Positions 35,252-44,543 of a DNA stretch of 64,000 nucleotides are shown in pieces. Position numbers and translations under genes: made by a program. The stretch spans positions 124,001 through 188,000 of the forward strand of contig NZ_JTDV01000008.1 in assembly GCF_000943555.1 (NCBI RefSeq), written 5' to 3'. Position 1 is the stretch's first letter; the number at the start of each line of letters is the position of its first letter. This DNA comes from Neotamlana nanhaiensis (GTDB taxonomy: Bacteria > Bacteroidota > Bacteroidia > Flavobacteriales > Flavobacteriaceae). The notes under the pieces are model-generated. The model saw only the letters and a program-made list of their open reading frames with translations, had not been told where the DNA came from and did no database searches.

Positions 35252-35357
35252 TTTGGGCATTCCCACGCTAAGGCGCGGTCGCGCTTTCGGCAGTCGCTTC
35301 CCAGTTTTTAGTAATTGGGAGAGCTCCGCAATGCCTCAATCGCTAATGCACAGGCTA
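35252..35357 (+). repeat. Structured intergenic repeat, family C, plus orientation
   Basis: The block begins TTTGGGCATTCCCACGC and continues with GCGGTCGCGCTTTCGGC and CTCCGCAATGCCTCAATCG. It holds a CCCAGTTT...AATTGGG hairpin. The head and the GGTCG-GCTTTCGGC core resemble the reverse complement of the element at 14187-14321. It is much richer in GC than the surroundings and has no coding character. Confidence 0.6.
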
Positions 35358-35405
35358 ACTTCAATTTATAATTAGGTTAAAAATTAAAAAACCATAGTTA
35401 TTCAT

Positions 35406-35413
35406 TATTTTTG
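35406..35413 (+). promoter_or_regulatory. -7 promoter box for rlmN
   Basis: TATTTTTG matches TAnnTTTG and ends 8 bases before the rlmN ATG. The transcript would be leaderless or nearly so. Confidence 0.55.
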
Positions 35414-35421
35414 CATCACTT

Positions 35422-36462
35422 ATGGCAACAGATAAAAAAGATATTCGAGCATTAACAAAAGCGCAACTTCGCGACTTTTTTGTGTCTCAAGGCGATAAAG
35501 CGTTTCGTGGTAATCAAGTTTACGAATGGCTTTGGCAAAAAGCGGCTTACAGTTTCGATGATATGACCAACATATCAAAAGAAACCAGACAAATGCTAGA
35601 AGATAACTTTGTTATCAATCATATAAAAGTCGATAGTATGCAGCGCAGTAGCGATGGCACTATAAAGAACGCCGTTCGCTTGCACGATGGTTTAATTGTG
35701 GAGTCGGTTTTAATACCAACACCAACCCGAACTACGGCATGTGTGTCAAGTCAAGTAGGTTGTAGTTTAGACTGTAAATTCTGTGCTACAGCACGCCTTA
35801 AACGCATGCGAAACCTAAATCCAGACGAAATTTACGATCAAGTTGTGGCTATCGATAACGAAAGTCGTTTGTATCATAACCGTCCGTTAAGTAATATTGT
35901 GTTTATGGGTATGGGAGAGCCTTTAATGAATTATAACAACGTTATAAAGGCCATCGATAAAATTACTTCCGATGATGGCTTGGGTATGTCGCCAAAGCGA
36001 ATTGTTGTTTCAACTTCTGGTGTTCCTAAAATGATTAAAAAAATGGCGGACGACGAGGTTAAATTCAAGCTTGCTGTTTCTCTACACTCAGCTATCGATG
36101 AGGTAAGAACTTCCATCATGCCATTTAATGCTACATTTCCGTTAGCAAGCCTAAGAGAGGCGTTGCAGTATTGGTATGCAAAAACAAAAAACAGAATAAC
36201 CTATGAGTACGTGGTATGGAAAGGCATAAACGATAAACGAAAAGATGCCGATGCTTTGGTAGAATTCTGCAAGTTTGCACCAAGTAAAGTAAATATCATT
36301 GAATATAACCCAATTGACGATGGCGAATTTCAACAAGCGCAATCATCAGCAATAGATATGTATGTTGATGTGTTAGAAAAAAATCACATCACGGTTACAG
36401 TTAGGCGTAGCCGAGGTAAAGATATTGATGCCGCTTGCGGGCAACTTGCTAATAAAAGTTAA
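35422..36462 (+). CDS. rlmN: 23S rRNA (A2503)/tRNA (A37) C2-methyltransferase
   Basis: RlmN is a radical SAM enzyme that methylates C2 of adenine in 23S rRNA and some tRNAs. The cluster-binding CxxxCxxC is Cys114, Cys118 and Cys121. The second catalytic Cys near the C-terminus is Cys339 in AACGQL. RLHDGLIVESVLIP and MGMGEPLMNYNNV are further signatures. At 346 residues it is full length. Confidence 0.96.
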   Translation: MATDKKDIRALTKAQLRDFFVSQGDKAFRGNQVYEWLWQKAAYSFDDMTNISKETRQMLEDNFVINHIKVDSMQRSSDGTIKNAVRLHDGLIVESVLIPTPTRTTACVSSQVGCSLDCKFCATARLKRMRNLNPDEIYDQVVAIDNESRLYHNRPLSNIVFMGMGEPLMNYNNVIKAIDKITSDDGLGMSPKRIVVSTSGVPKMIKKMADDEVKFKLAVSLHSAIDEVRTSIMPFNATFPLASLREALQYWYAKTKNRITYEYVVWKGINDKRKDADALVEFCKFAPSKVNIIEYNPIDDGEFQQAQSSAIDMYVDVLEKNHITVTVRRSRGKDIDAACGQLANKS

Positions 36463-36502
36463 AAGGTTTTGTTGTAAAGCCGCAATTTATAAACTTTGTC
36501 AT

Positions 36503-36525
36503 TCCCGCACTAGCGGGACTATTTT
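36503..36525 (+). terminator. Intrinsic terminator after rlmN
   Basis: TCCCGC and GCGGGA form a 6-bp GC stem with an ACTA loop, followed by CTATTTTT. The sequence TCATTCCCGCACTAGCGGGA also looks like a small repeat element. Confidence 0.7.
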
Positions 36526-36544
36526 TATAGTTAAATTATTAATT

Positions 36545-36552
36545 TATATTTG
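36545..36552 (+). promoter_or_regulatory. -7 promoter box for the polyprenyl synthase gene
   Basis: TATATTTG is an exact match to TAnnTTTG and lies 19 bases before the TTG start codon, which supports that start. Confidence 0.55.
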
Positions 36553-36571
36553 ATACCACTTAATTTCGAGT

Positions 36572-37549
36572 TTGAAAATAGTAGAACAAATAAAACAGCC
36601 CATAGCTTTCGAAATGGAACTTTTCGAGAAAAAGTTTAAACTTTCCATGTCGAGTAAAGTGGCTTTACTAAACAGAATTACCCATTATATTGTAAACCGC
36701 AAAGGAAAACAAATGCGACCTATGTTCGTGTTTTTGGTAGCCAAGATGGTTTCCGATGGAGAGATAAGTGAGCGCACGTACCGAGGTGCTTCGGTAATAG
36801 AACTTATCCATACGGCAACTTTAGTGCATGACGATGTGGTGGACGATAGTAACCGTCGTCGCGGATTTTTCTCGGTTAATGCCCTTTGGAAAAATAAAAT
36901 TGCCGTTTTAATTGGTGATTTTTTACTATCAAAAGGCTTGTTACTTTCAATAGATAATAACGATTTCGATTTGCTTAAAATTATCTCGATTGCTGTACGC
37001 GAAATGAGTGAAGGTGAATTGCTACAAATAGAAAAAGCTAGAAGTTTAGATATTACCGAAACCGTTTATTATGAAATTATTAGGCAAAAAACAGCTACTT
37101 TAATAGCGGCATGTTGTAGTCTTGGGGCGGCTTCTGTTAAGCCAAACTCACGTCATATTGAAAACATGCGCAAATTTGGAGAACTTATAGGTATGGCCTT
37201 TCAAATTAAAGATGATTTGTTCGATTATGGCGAAACACAAATAGGGAAACCAACGGGCATTGATATTAAGGAACAAAAAATGACTTTGCCGTTAATTTAT
37301 GTCCTAAATCAGGCGCCAAAAAAAGAAAAGCAGTGGTTAATTAATTCGGTTAAAAATCATAATAAAGATACCAAACGAGTTAAAGAAGTTATAGCTTATG
37401 TTAAAGCTCACGGTGGGTTAGATTATGCCATAGATAAGATGAAGGCTTTTCAAAATGAAGCCCTTCAGTTATTAGAAAATTATCCAGAGTCGGAATACAA
37501 AAACTCACTTAAACTTATGGTAAGTTATGTAATTGATAGAAAGAAGTAA
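36572..37549 (+). CDS. Polyprenyl diphosphate synthase (long-chain, menaquinone side chain)
   Basis: This trans-prenyltransferase extends isoprenoid chains from IPP. The two Asp-rich motifs are HDDVVDD (Asp87, Asp88, Asp91) and KDDLFDYGE (Asp214, Asp215, Asp218). A GKQMRP segment lies near residue 45 and the basic RRRG follows the first motif. The 325-residue length suits long-chain octaprenyl- or heptaprenyl-type synthases rather than FPP synthase. The best start is a TTG (MKIVEQIKQP), since no ATG occurs before MELFEKKF and a -7 box fits the TTG. Confidence 0.9.
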   Translation: MKIVEQIKQPIAFEMELFEKKFKLSMSSKVALLNRITHYIVNRKGKQMRPMFVFLVAKMVSDGEISERTYRGASVIELIHTATLVHDDVVDDSNRRRGFFSVNALWKNKIAVLIGDFLLSKGLLLSIDNNDFDLLKIISIAVREMSEGELLQIEKARSLDITETVYYEIIRQKTATLIAACCSLGAASVKPNSRHIENMRKFGELIGMAFQIKDDLFDYGETQIGKPTGIDIKEQKMTLPLIYVLNQAPKKEKQWLINSVKNHNKDTKRVKEVIAYVKAHGGLDYAIDKMKAFQNEALQLLENYPESEYKNSLKLMVSYVIDRKK

Positions 37550-37570
37550 TATGAAATTTTTCGTTAAATT

Positions 37571-37978
37571 TTAGATGGCTGTTTTTACCAAGGGATAAAA
37601 AATTTCTACATATTTTTCAATTTTTCCATTTTTATTAAAAACAAAACTTGCAAAGGTTAAAGTTTTATTTACTGTTGCATCTGTTTTAAAAATCATATCA
37701 ACAATATATTTAACCATAACTGTATCGGATGCTGCATTTCGGTTTACCTCTTCAATTGTAAAATTTGAAAAGCCATAGTTTTTAAAGGTGCTATTCCAGT
37801 AATTTTTAATATGTTCTTTTCCTGTTATACAGTAGGGGAATTCTAATGAATTTTGAGGTCTCGTAAATTTGGCGTTATTACTAAAAAGCTCTACTAATTC
37901 TTTGCTGTTTTTGTTTTCGAGGGCATTAAAAAAGGATTTAATAATTGAGATTTTAGTTTCTGTTGGTTCTAATTTCAT
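37571..37978 (-). CDS. NTF2-like (SnoaL-type) small protein
   Basis: The 135-residue protein has the alpha-plus-beta pattern of the nuclear-transport-factor-2 superfamily. A helical start (SIIKSFFNALENKNSKELVELFSNNAKF) is followed by a YCITGKEHIKNYW turn and then four strands ending EIFYPLV. Members include ketosteroid isomerase-like enzymes and stress-response proteins. The specific role is not predictable. It lies downstream of, and in the same direction as, an AraC regulator, which may control it. Confidence 0.8.
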   Translation of the reverse strand: MKLEPTETKISIIKSFFNALENKNSKELVELFSNNAKFTRPQNSLEFPYCITGKEHIKNYWNSTFKNYGFSNFTIEEVNRNAASDTVMVKYIVDMIFKTDATVNKTLTFASFVFNKNGKIEKYVEIFYPLVKTAI

Positions 37979-38184
37979 GGTTAATAGGTTAAGCAGGTGA
38001 GTAGTTAATTTATATCATGTATTATGTGAAATTTTGTATCTTTTATTGTTTGTAATATTTAAATAGTTAGGGGTAAACTACTATTTCTAAAAACTAGCGG
38101 TTAATTTCTAAATTTAATGTTGGTACTAAGTTGCAATATTATTCCTTTGTAAAAATTCCAAAATCAAATAAAAAAGTATAAAAA

Positions 38185-39099
38185 TTAAAGATTGCTAGAT
38201 TTTCTAAAATTATTGGGTGTAAATCCTGTTTGTTTTTTAAAAAAACTACTAAAATTATTGGGTGAATTAAAATGTAAATCGAAAGCAATTTCTTTTATGC
38301 TATGTTTTGTTTGAATTAATCTGGATTTTGCTAACCTTATAATATGCTTGTTTATTTGGTCTTTCGCAGTATATCCAGTTATTCGTTTTATGGTGGCATT
38401 TAAGTGGTTAGGGTGAACTGCAAGCTTATTAGCGTAATAGCTTGGTGAGTGCGAGTTTTTGTTGTAAGTATCATTTTTTTTAAAGCTCGATTCGATTAAA
38501 GATTGATATCTTGATAATAGATTAATATCTGCTTTTCTAAAAGAAGCTTCGGCATTGGCATATGCCTTGCTATCCAAAAAATAACGTTTAACTACATTCA
38601 GTAAAAGCAATACTTGCGCTTCAATAATTCTGGACGAATCGTTAGTTAGGTTTTGGTGCTCTTCATAGATGTCTTCATAAATTTTAAGAATTTTAGAGAC
38701 TTCATTAACCTTTACTTTAAAGGGTTCAGAATTACTTATTTTTAAAAAAGGAAAGTCATCTAAAATATTTATTAAATGTTTTGATTGACTGATGAATTCT
38801 TTTGAAAACATAAGATAATAACCCTTCCAATCTAAAAGTATATCCCAAGATAGTACTTGAAAAGGAATGTTGAAAAAAACAGTAGCCCCTTCGGGAAAAT
38901 TATTAAAATGTCCAGATATGGCTATGCCTGAGCCCTCTACTTTTATTGCTACCGAATAGAATTCGTGTTTAAAAGCGGGCATTTTAGCAACAACAGTTGA
39001 CATATTTTCCTCAAAGCTTCTTATGTCGAAATAAGGTTGTTTAGGAGGTGATATGTTAATAGCTTTGCAATATTCTGCAATGGTTTTAAAATGTTGCAT
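38185..39099 (-). CDS. AraC family transcriptional regulator
   Basis: The 304-residue protein has an N-terminal cupin-like sensing region (about 20-170) and a C-terminal AraC DNA-binding domain (about 205-300) with two helix-turn-helix units: HPNHLNATIKRITGYTA and IKEIAFDLHFNSPNNFSSFF. The family ending FKKQTGFTPNNFR is clear. Neighbours are an NTF2-like gene downstream on the same strand and ctlX divergently upstream (183-bp shared region), both candidate targets. The inducer is unknown. Confidence 0.9.
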   Translation of the reverse strand: MQHFKTIAEYCKAINISPPKQPYFDIRSFEENMSTVVAKMPAFKHEFYSVAIKVEGSGIAISGHFNNFPEGATVFFNIPFQVLSWDILLDWKGYYLMFSKEFISQSKHLINILDDFPFLKISNSEPFKVKVNEVSKILKIYEDIYEEHQNLTNDSSRIIEAQVLLLLNVVKRYFLDSKAYANAEASFRKADINLLSRYQSLIESSFKKNDTYNKNSHSPSYYANKLAVHPNHLNATIKRITGYTAKDQINKHIIRLAKSRLIQTKHSIKEIAFDLHFNSPNNFSSFFKKQTGFTPNNFRKSSNL

Positions 39100-39257
39100 T
39101 TAGCTAGTTTTATTATTGTAGGTAGTTTTTGCATAGATTTTGAAACTTAACTGTGGAGGTTTTGAAGTTTTGGTTGCTTAAAGATATAGGAAAAAAGCGA
39201 CAAGTAGTATTAAATTTTTCTTAAAAAAAAGAATTAACATAGTATTTAAATTAGCCT

Positions 39258-39265
39258 TATTTTTG
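39258..39265 (+). promoter_or_regulatory. -7 promoter box for ctlX
   Basis: TATTTTTG fits TAnnTTTG and lies 17 bases before the ctlX start in the divergent region shared with the AraC gene. Confidence 0.55.
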
Positions 39266-39282
39266 CGTCCTAACAATTAGAT

Positions 39283-40221
39283 ATGCAACAAACCACAAAT
39301 GCAATTTTAATGATTCGTCCGGTTAATTTTAGGATGAACGAACAAACAGCGGTAAATAATTATTTTCAAGATGCTATTTCAAAAGAAAATAGTGCGATAA
39401 ATGCACAAGCACAGCAAGAGTTTGATGCTTTTGTTCAAAAGTTAAGAGGTGTTGGAGTGCATGTTGTTGTGGTTAACGATAGGGCTGAAACCGATACTCC
39501 CGATTCTATTTTTCCTAATAACTGGGTGTCGTTCCATGCAAATGGCGATGTTGGTTTGTATCCAATGTTTGCAGAAAATCGCAGATTAGAGCGTCGCGAA
39601 GACATTTTAGAGACCTTAGAAGCCGAAGGTTTTTTAATAAACAATATTATTGATTACACTAGTGCCGAAGATGAGCATATTTTTCTTGAAGGTACAGGTA
39701 GTGTTATTTTAGATAGAGCTAACCAAAAGGCTTACTGTGCTTTGTCGGCGAGGGCAGACGAAGATTTGTTTATTGAGTTTTGTGAAGATTTCGAGTTTTT
39801 GCCAATAATTTTTACGGCCTATCAAAGTGTTAATGGGAAACGTAAACCTATTTATCATACCAATGTTATGATGTGTTTAGCCGAAACGTTTGCTGTAATT
39901 TGTTTAGGTTGTATAGATGATAAAAAGGAGCGCAAAGCCATTATTAAAAGTTTAAAGGAAGACCAAAAAGAAATTATTGATCTTACAGAGGCTCAAGTAG
40001 CACAATTTGCAGGCAATATGTTGCAGGTAACAGGGGCTAATAACGAACGTTATTTAGTAATGAGCGAATCGGCCCATAAAGCATTAACACCTATCCAAAT
40101 AAAAACTATTGAGAAGCATTGTAAAATTTTATCGAGTAGTTTAACAACTATTGAGACTTGCGGTGGTGGAAGTGCGCGTTGTATGATGGCCGAAGTGTTC
40201 TTACCAAAAAGCGCTAATTAG
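39283..40221 (+). CDS. ctlX: CtlX-type citrulline utilisation hydrolase (amidinotransferase fold)
   Basis: The 312-residue protein belongs to the guanidine-modifying (pentein) fold. It has ILMIRPVNFRMNEQTAVNN at the start, the PDSIFPNNWVSFH loop near residue 71, EGTGSVILDR near 131, YHTNVMMCL near 190 and the C-terminal GGGSARCMMAE containing the nucleophilic Cys. This motif set is that of the Bacteroidetes CtlX proteins, linked to use of citrulline. No ornithine or citrulline pathway gene is next to it. It converges on the TPR kinase gene with a 4-base overlap. Confidence 0.87.
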   Translation: MQQTTNAILMIRPVNFRMNEQTAVNNYFQDAISKENSAINAQAQQEFDAFVQKLRGVGVHVVVVNDRAETDTPDSIFPNNWVSFHANGDVGLYPMFAENRRLERREDILETLEAEGFLINNIIDYTSAEDEHIFLEGTGSVILDRANQKAYCALSARADEDLFIEFCEDFEFLPIIFTAYQSVNGKRKPIYHTNVMMCLAETFAVICLGCIDDKKERKAIIKSLKEDQKEIIDLTEAQVAQFAGNMLQVTGANNERYLVMSESAHKALTPIQIKTIEKHCKILSSSLTTIETCGGGSARCMMAEVFLPKSAN

Positions 40222-42311
40222 TCTTTTGTAGGGCGGGTTTTAGGTAATTGTACGTAAAAAGTACTACCAACACCTAGCGTACTTTCAACCCAAATTTTAC
40301 CATTATTAAGTTCTACCAATTCTTTACAAATCGATAGGCCTAAACCGGTTCCTTTTTCGTTGTTGGTTCCTATGGTTGTAAATGAGTTGTTTTTAAATAG
40401 CTTTTCCATATTTTCTTTCGAAATACCAACACCTGTATCGGCAACACTAATAATACAAGTGCCGTTACTAATATGGTTTGAAACGGTAATGGTATCCCCT
40501 TTTTTGCTAAATTTTAAGGCGTTAGCGAGTAGGTTTTGTACCACTATTTCAATCATGCTTCTGTCGGCATAAGCAAAATCCCTTAAAGAGTGGTCGGTAA
40601 TATTTATGCCTTTACTTTCTAGCCTGTTTTCAATAATATTTACCTTTTCTTCAAATACTTCTTGTACATCAAAAAGCGTTGGTTTAGGTTCTAATGATTG
40701 CATTTGCGATTTCGACCAATTCAATAAATTAAACAATAGTAAAGAAGCATTACTTGCATTTTCACTAAGTTCTGGTATTAGGTTTTCAAATTCTTCACGC
40801 GATAACGATCCGTCACGAAGTAATTCAATAAATCCTGTAATAGAAGAAAGCGAATCTTTTAAATCGTGCGAAACAATCGAGAATAGTTTGTCCTTAACAT
40901 TATTAACGCTTTCAAGGTGTTTGGTTTGTTCTAAAAAGGCTTGGTTTTGTAATTCTATTTTAACGTTTTTTTCTTCTAATTCTTGGGTGTATTTTAAAGA
41001 GTTGTTACGTTTCAAATACATAAAAATTAAAAAGGTAGATACCACAGCGAGTGCCGCTAAAACACCATAGAATAGAAGTTTTAATTTGTCGTAGTTATCG
41101 TTGTTAGTGTAATTGTTTTCTATGGGTTTAACAACGGGTTTAGGTTCGGCTTCGTTAAGTAAACTATCAAAACTAGATAAGCTATTGTCGTTAATTGTAG
41201 ACGTTGCAATTTGGGTAGATAATTTGTTTTGTTGTTTTAAAATTGCCGTATTTAATTCGTAATATTTTTGCTGCCAAATGTAGGCTCTATCAAAACGTTT
41301 TTTAATCGAGTCTAAATTTTTCATAAGCATATAATGCCTAAGTAGCTCTTTGTTGTTGTTAAGCCTTTTAGCTAATGCGCCCGATTTTTGTAACTGTTTT
41401 TCGGCGATTACTAAACGTTTTTTATTAATGTTTAATTCACTTAAATGATTTAGAACAATTAAAAAATCTTCTTGGTTTTTTGCCTTTATATTTAAGTTGT
41501 AACCTTTTATTAAGTATTTTGATGCGTTTTCAAAATCGTTGAATTTTAAATATTCACCACCAAGTTTAGGGTAAAGGTGCGCACGGTCTTCACGACTTAA
41601 ACTATCCGAATTAAGCATGTTTTCATACACCTCTATGGCTTTTCGGTATTCTTTTTTTAGAGCATAAAGTTCGGCTAGTTTAAAGTTTGTAGTAACTTCA
41701 TCTGTGGTGTTGTTTAATAGTTTTTGAACATCTAAGGCCTTCGTGTAATAACTTATGGCTTTGTCGGTTTCGCTTAAATAATTATAGGTATTAGCTAAAT
41801 TAGTATAGGCACTATTTAACTCGCCGTAAAGCGTTGTGTTTTCTAGATGCTTTACGGCAACTAAAGTGTGTTGCAACCCTTTTTTATAATTACCCTTTTT
41901 TACTTCGAGTAGCCCAATGCTGTTGTTAACTTTGGCAATATTAATAGTGTCGTTAAGGGCTTTAAATAAATCTTTACTTTTCGAGAAACCGCTTATGGCG
42001 TTAATGTAATCTCCTTTTTTGTCGTAAATAAGTGATTTGTAGTAGGTTATTTTTGCTTGGGCATCTTTGTAGTTTAATGCATTCGATAGTTTTTCGCTTT
42101 CAATAACATATTGCAATGCCCTGTCGTACGATCCGTTATCATACAACGATTTTATTAGCTTTAACGAAGTTTCAACTTTAAGAGAGTCTTGTTCTTGAAA
42201 CGCTAACTCAATGGCAAGCGTATCAATATCGTCTTCTTTAGATTGAGCGAATCCTATAAAGGTGATTAAGCATAAAAAAATTAAAAATTTTATCCTCATA
42301 AATTGTTCCAT
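40218..42311 (-). CDS. TPR-containing membrane sensor histidine kinase
   Basis: A signal peptide (FIGFAQS) is followed by tetratricopeptide repeats (about 40-350) in the periplasm. One membrane helix follows (about 413-432, LLFYGVLAALAVVSTFLIF), then a coiled coil, a HisKA domain with phospho-acceptor His482 in VSHDLKDSL, and a HATPase domain ending GTGLGLSICKELV...GSTFYVQLP. No receiver domain or DNA-binding region is attached, and no response regulator gene is adjacent, so it is an orphan kinase here. The fifth residue is a second Met that fits a signal peptide better (MRIKFLIF), so the true start may be 42299. Confidence 0.9.
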   Translation of the reverse strand: MEQFMRIKFLIFLCLITFIGFAQSKEDDIDTLAIELAFQEQDSLKVETSLKLIKSLYDNGSYDRALQYVIESEKLSNALNYKDAQAKITYYKSLIYDKKGDYINAISGFSKSKDLFKALNDTINIAKVNNSIGLLEVKKGNYKKGLQHTLVAVKHLENTTLYGELNSAYTNLANTYNYLSETDKAISYYTKALDVQKLLNNTTDEVTTNFKLAELYALKKEYRKAIEVYENMLNSDSLSREDRAHLYPKLGGEYLKFNDFENASKYLIKGYNLNIKAKNQEDFLIVLNHLSELNINKKRLVIAEKQLQKSGALAKRLNNNKELLRHYMLMKNLDSIKKRFDRAYIWQQKYYELNTAILKQQNKLSTQIATSTINDNSLSSFDSLLNEAEPKPVVKPIENNYTNNDNYDKLKLLFYGVLAALAVVSTFLIFMYLKRNNSLKYTQELEEKNVKIELQNQAFLEQTKHLESVNNVKDKLFSIVSHDLKDSLSSITGFIELLRDGSLSREEFENLIPELSENASNASLLLFNLLNWSKSQMQSLEPKPTLFDVQEVFEEKVNIIENRLESKGINITDHSLRDFAYADRSMIEIVVQNLLANALKFSKKGDTITVSNHISNGTCIISVADTGVGISKENMEKLFKNNSFTTIGTNNEKGTGLGLSICKELVELNNGKIWVESTLGVGSTFYVQLPKTRPTKD

Positions 42312-42732
42312 TACAGCTTACGCACAATAGTTTAAGGTGTTAAAGTTTGAGGGACAAAACTAATGCGAAACGTGTAAATTATACTTGGTTAATAGTTTAC
42401 CACTTGTCGTGGATTTAATAATAGCATTACATAGCAAAAAAATGAAAATTGCAGTTTCTATTTCTAATTTCTACGTTTTAACGCTAATAAATTAGACGAA
42501 AAGCATCGATGAAACGTAGTTTTTAGTTGGGTATTTAAAAACCTACAAATCAGTGATATTTTTAAAAATAATTGAAAATCAGTATAGAATTATTAATAGC
42601 TGTTAATTTGCAGAAAAAATCTTACAAACAAAACAGGCTTTGTACTTTTTATTTAAGATAATATTTGTTGTAATTTCACTTCATTAAAAACCACAAAAAC
42701 TTCATATATTTGCATGCTTAAAAAGCAATGTA
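42312..42732. other. Intergenic region upstream of argS and the TPR kinase
   Basis: This 421-bp divergent region contains an inverted repeat CTACGTTT (42471-42478) / AAACGTAG (42512-42519) enclosing a GCATCGATG palindrome, and the argS promoter box. No open frame with gene-like composition and no RNA gene was recognised. Confidence 0.5.
42705..42712 (+). promoter_or_regulatory. -7 promoter box for argS
   Basis: TATATTTG is an exact TAnnTTTG match 20 bases before the argS start. No TTG is visible at the standard -33 distance. Confidence 0.6.
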
Positions 42733-44514
42733 ATGAGTCTTCATAATACTTTATCGAATTACGTAAAACAAGCGGTTAAAAATCAGTTTAATGTTGATTT
42801 AGAAACGGTAGAATTTCAGGCCACCAGAAAAGAGTTTGCTGGAGATATTACGGTGGTGGTTTTCCCAATGTTACGTTTTGTTAAAGGTAACCCAGTGCAA
42901 ATTGGTGAGACTATTGGAAATTATTTAGTCGAAAATGCCGAAAATGTAAAAGCGTTTAATGTGGTTAAAGGCTTTTTAAATATTGAAATTAACGATTCTT
43001 ATTATGTAGACTTTTTTAATACTATAAAAGCTGAAACTGATTTTGGTTTTGCAAAGCCTGAAGCCAATAAAAAGGCTGTAATGGTAGAGTATTCGTCGCC
43101 TAATACCAATAAACCACTGCATTTAGGGCATATTCGTAACAACTTATTAGGTTATAGTGTTGCCGAAATTTTAAAAGCAGCAGGAAATAAGGTTTATAAA
43201 ACGCAAATTATAAACGACCGCGGTATACATATTTGTAAAAGTATGTTGGCTTGGAAACGATTTGGTAATAACGAAACACCAGAAAGTACGCGTTTAAAAG
43301 GCGATAAGCTAGTAGGTAACTATTACGTTAAGTTCGACCAAGAATATAAAAAGGAAATTGAAGATTTAATAAAATCTGGATCTACCGAAAAGGAAGCTAA
43401 AGCGAATGCGCCATTATTATTGGAAGCTCAAGAGATGCTTCGTAAATGGGAAGCAGGCGATAAAGAAGTTGTTGCGCTTTGGGAAACCATGAATGGTTGG
43501 GTTTACGACGGATTTAACGAAACTTACAAAAATTTAGGCGTCGATTTCGACAACTTATACTATGAAAGTAATACCTATTTATTAGGAAAAGAATTTGTTG
43601 CAGAAGGTTTAAAATCGGGTGTGTTTTATAAAAAAGAAGATGGCTCGGTGTGGTGCGATTTAACCGAAGATGGTTTAGATGAAAAAATTGTACAGCGTGC
43701 CGATGGAACAGCCGTTTACATGACACAAGATATTGGTACTGCCATACAACGTGTAAAAGATTATCCAGATGTTGGTGGTATGGTTTACACCGTTGGTAAC
43801 GAGCAAGATTATCATTTTCAAGTATTATTTTTAATTCTGAAGAAATTAGGATTCGATTGGGCCGAAAACTTATATCATTTAAGTTACGGTATGGTTGATT
43901 TACCTAGCGGAAAAATGAAAAGTCGCGAAGGAACTGTAGTTGATGCCGACGATTTAATTGTAGATATGGCAACAACTGCCGAAGAGATCTCAGAAGAATT
44001 AGGAAAACTTGATGGTTACTCTGAAGCTGAGAAAAAAGAATTGTATAAAACGATTGGTTTAGGGGCTTTAAAATATTACATCTTAAAGGTCGATCCTAAA
44101 AAACGTATTTTATTCGATCCTAAAGAGTCTATCGATTTTCAAGGAAACACAGGGCCTTTTATTCAATATACTTACGCGAGAATTCAATCTATTTTACGAA
44201 AGGCTAATTTAGATGATGCTACTGCCGTTGAAGGTTTTACTGAATTACATCCAAAAGAAAAGGAACTCATCAAGCAAATACAATTATTTCCAGAAGTTGT
44301 TCAAAATGCAGCCGATAACCACAGTCCTGCGTTAATAGCGAATTATACTTACGATTTGGTTAAGGAGTTTAATTCATTCTACCAAAATGTATCTATTCTT
44401 GGTGCCGATAACGAGACTGAAAAAGTATTTAGAGTGCAGCTTTCAAACCTTGTGGCTAACACCATTAAAAATGCGTTTAGTTTATTGGGTATAAATGTGC
44501 CAGAAAGAATGTAG
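42733..44514 (+). CDS. argS: Arginyl-tRNA synthetase
   Basis: ArgRS charges tRNA(Arg). The class I signature HLGHIRNN (HIGH equivalent) follows SSPNTNKPL near residue 121. The MKSREG motif near 396 takes the place of KMSKS, with the variant typical of ArgRS. The N-terminal Add-1 domain (FAGDITVVVFPML) and the C-terminal anticodon-binding helical domain are complete in 593 residues. Confidence 0.96.
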   Translation: MSLHNTLSNYVKQAVKNQFNVDLETVEFQATRKEFAGDITVVVFPMLRFVKGNPVQIGETIGNYLVENAENVKAFNVVKGFLNIEINDSYYVDFFNTIKAETDFGFAKPEANKKAVMVEYSSPNTNKPLHLGHIRNNLLGYSVAEILKAAGNKVYKTQIINDRGIHICKSMLAWKRFGNNETPESTRLKGDKLVGNYYVKFDQEYKKEIEDLIKSGSTEKEAKANAPLLLEAQEMLRKWEAGDKEVVALWETMNGWVYDGFNETYKNLGVDFDNLYYESNTYLLGKEFVAEGLKSGVFYKKEDGSVWCDLTEDGLDEKIVQRADGTAVYMTQDIGTAIQRVKDYPDVGGMVYTVGNEQDYHFQVLFLILKKLGFDWAENLYHLSYGMVDLPSGKMKSREGTVVDADDLIVDMATTAEEISEELGKLDGYSEAEKKELYKTIGLGALKYYILKVDPKKRILFDPKESIDFQGNTGPFIQYTYARIQSILRKANLDDATAVEGFTELHPKEKELIKQIQLFPEVVQNAADNHSPALIANYTYDLVKEFNSFYQNVSILGADNETEKVFRVQLSNLVANTIKNAFSLLGINVPERM

Positions 44515-44543
44515 GTGAAAAAAATTACAATATTAATAATAAC

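Noticed and set aside
40606-41070. A 154-codon plus-strand frame within the histidine kinase gene.
   Set aside because: It is Ser/Leu/Phe-rich, as expected for an antisense shadow of the HisKA region, with no promoter or start context.
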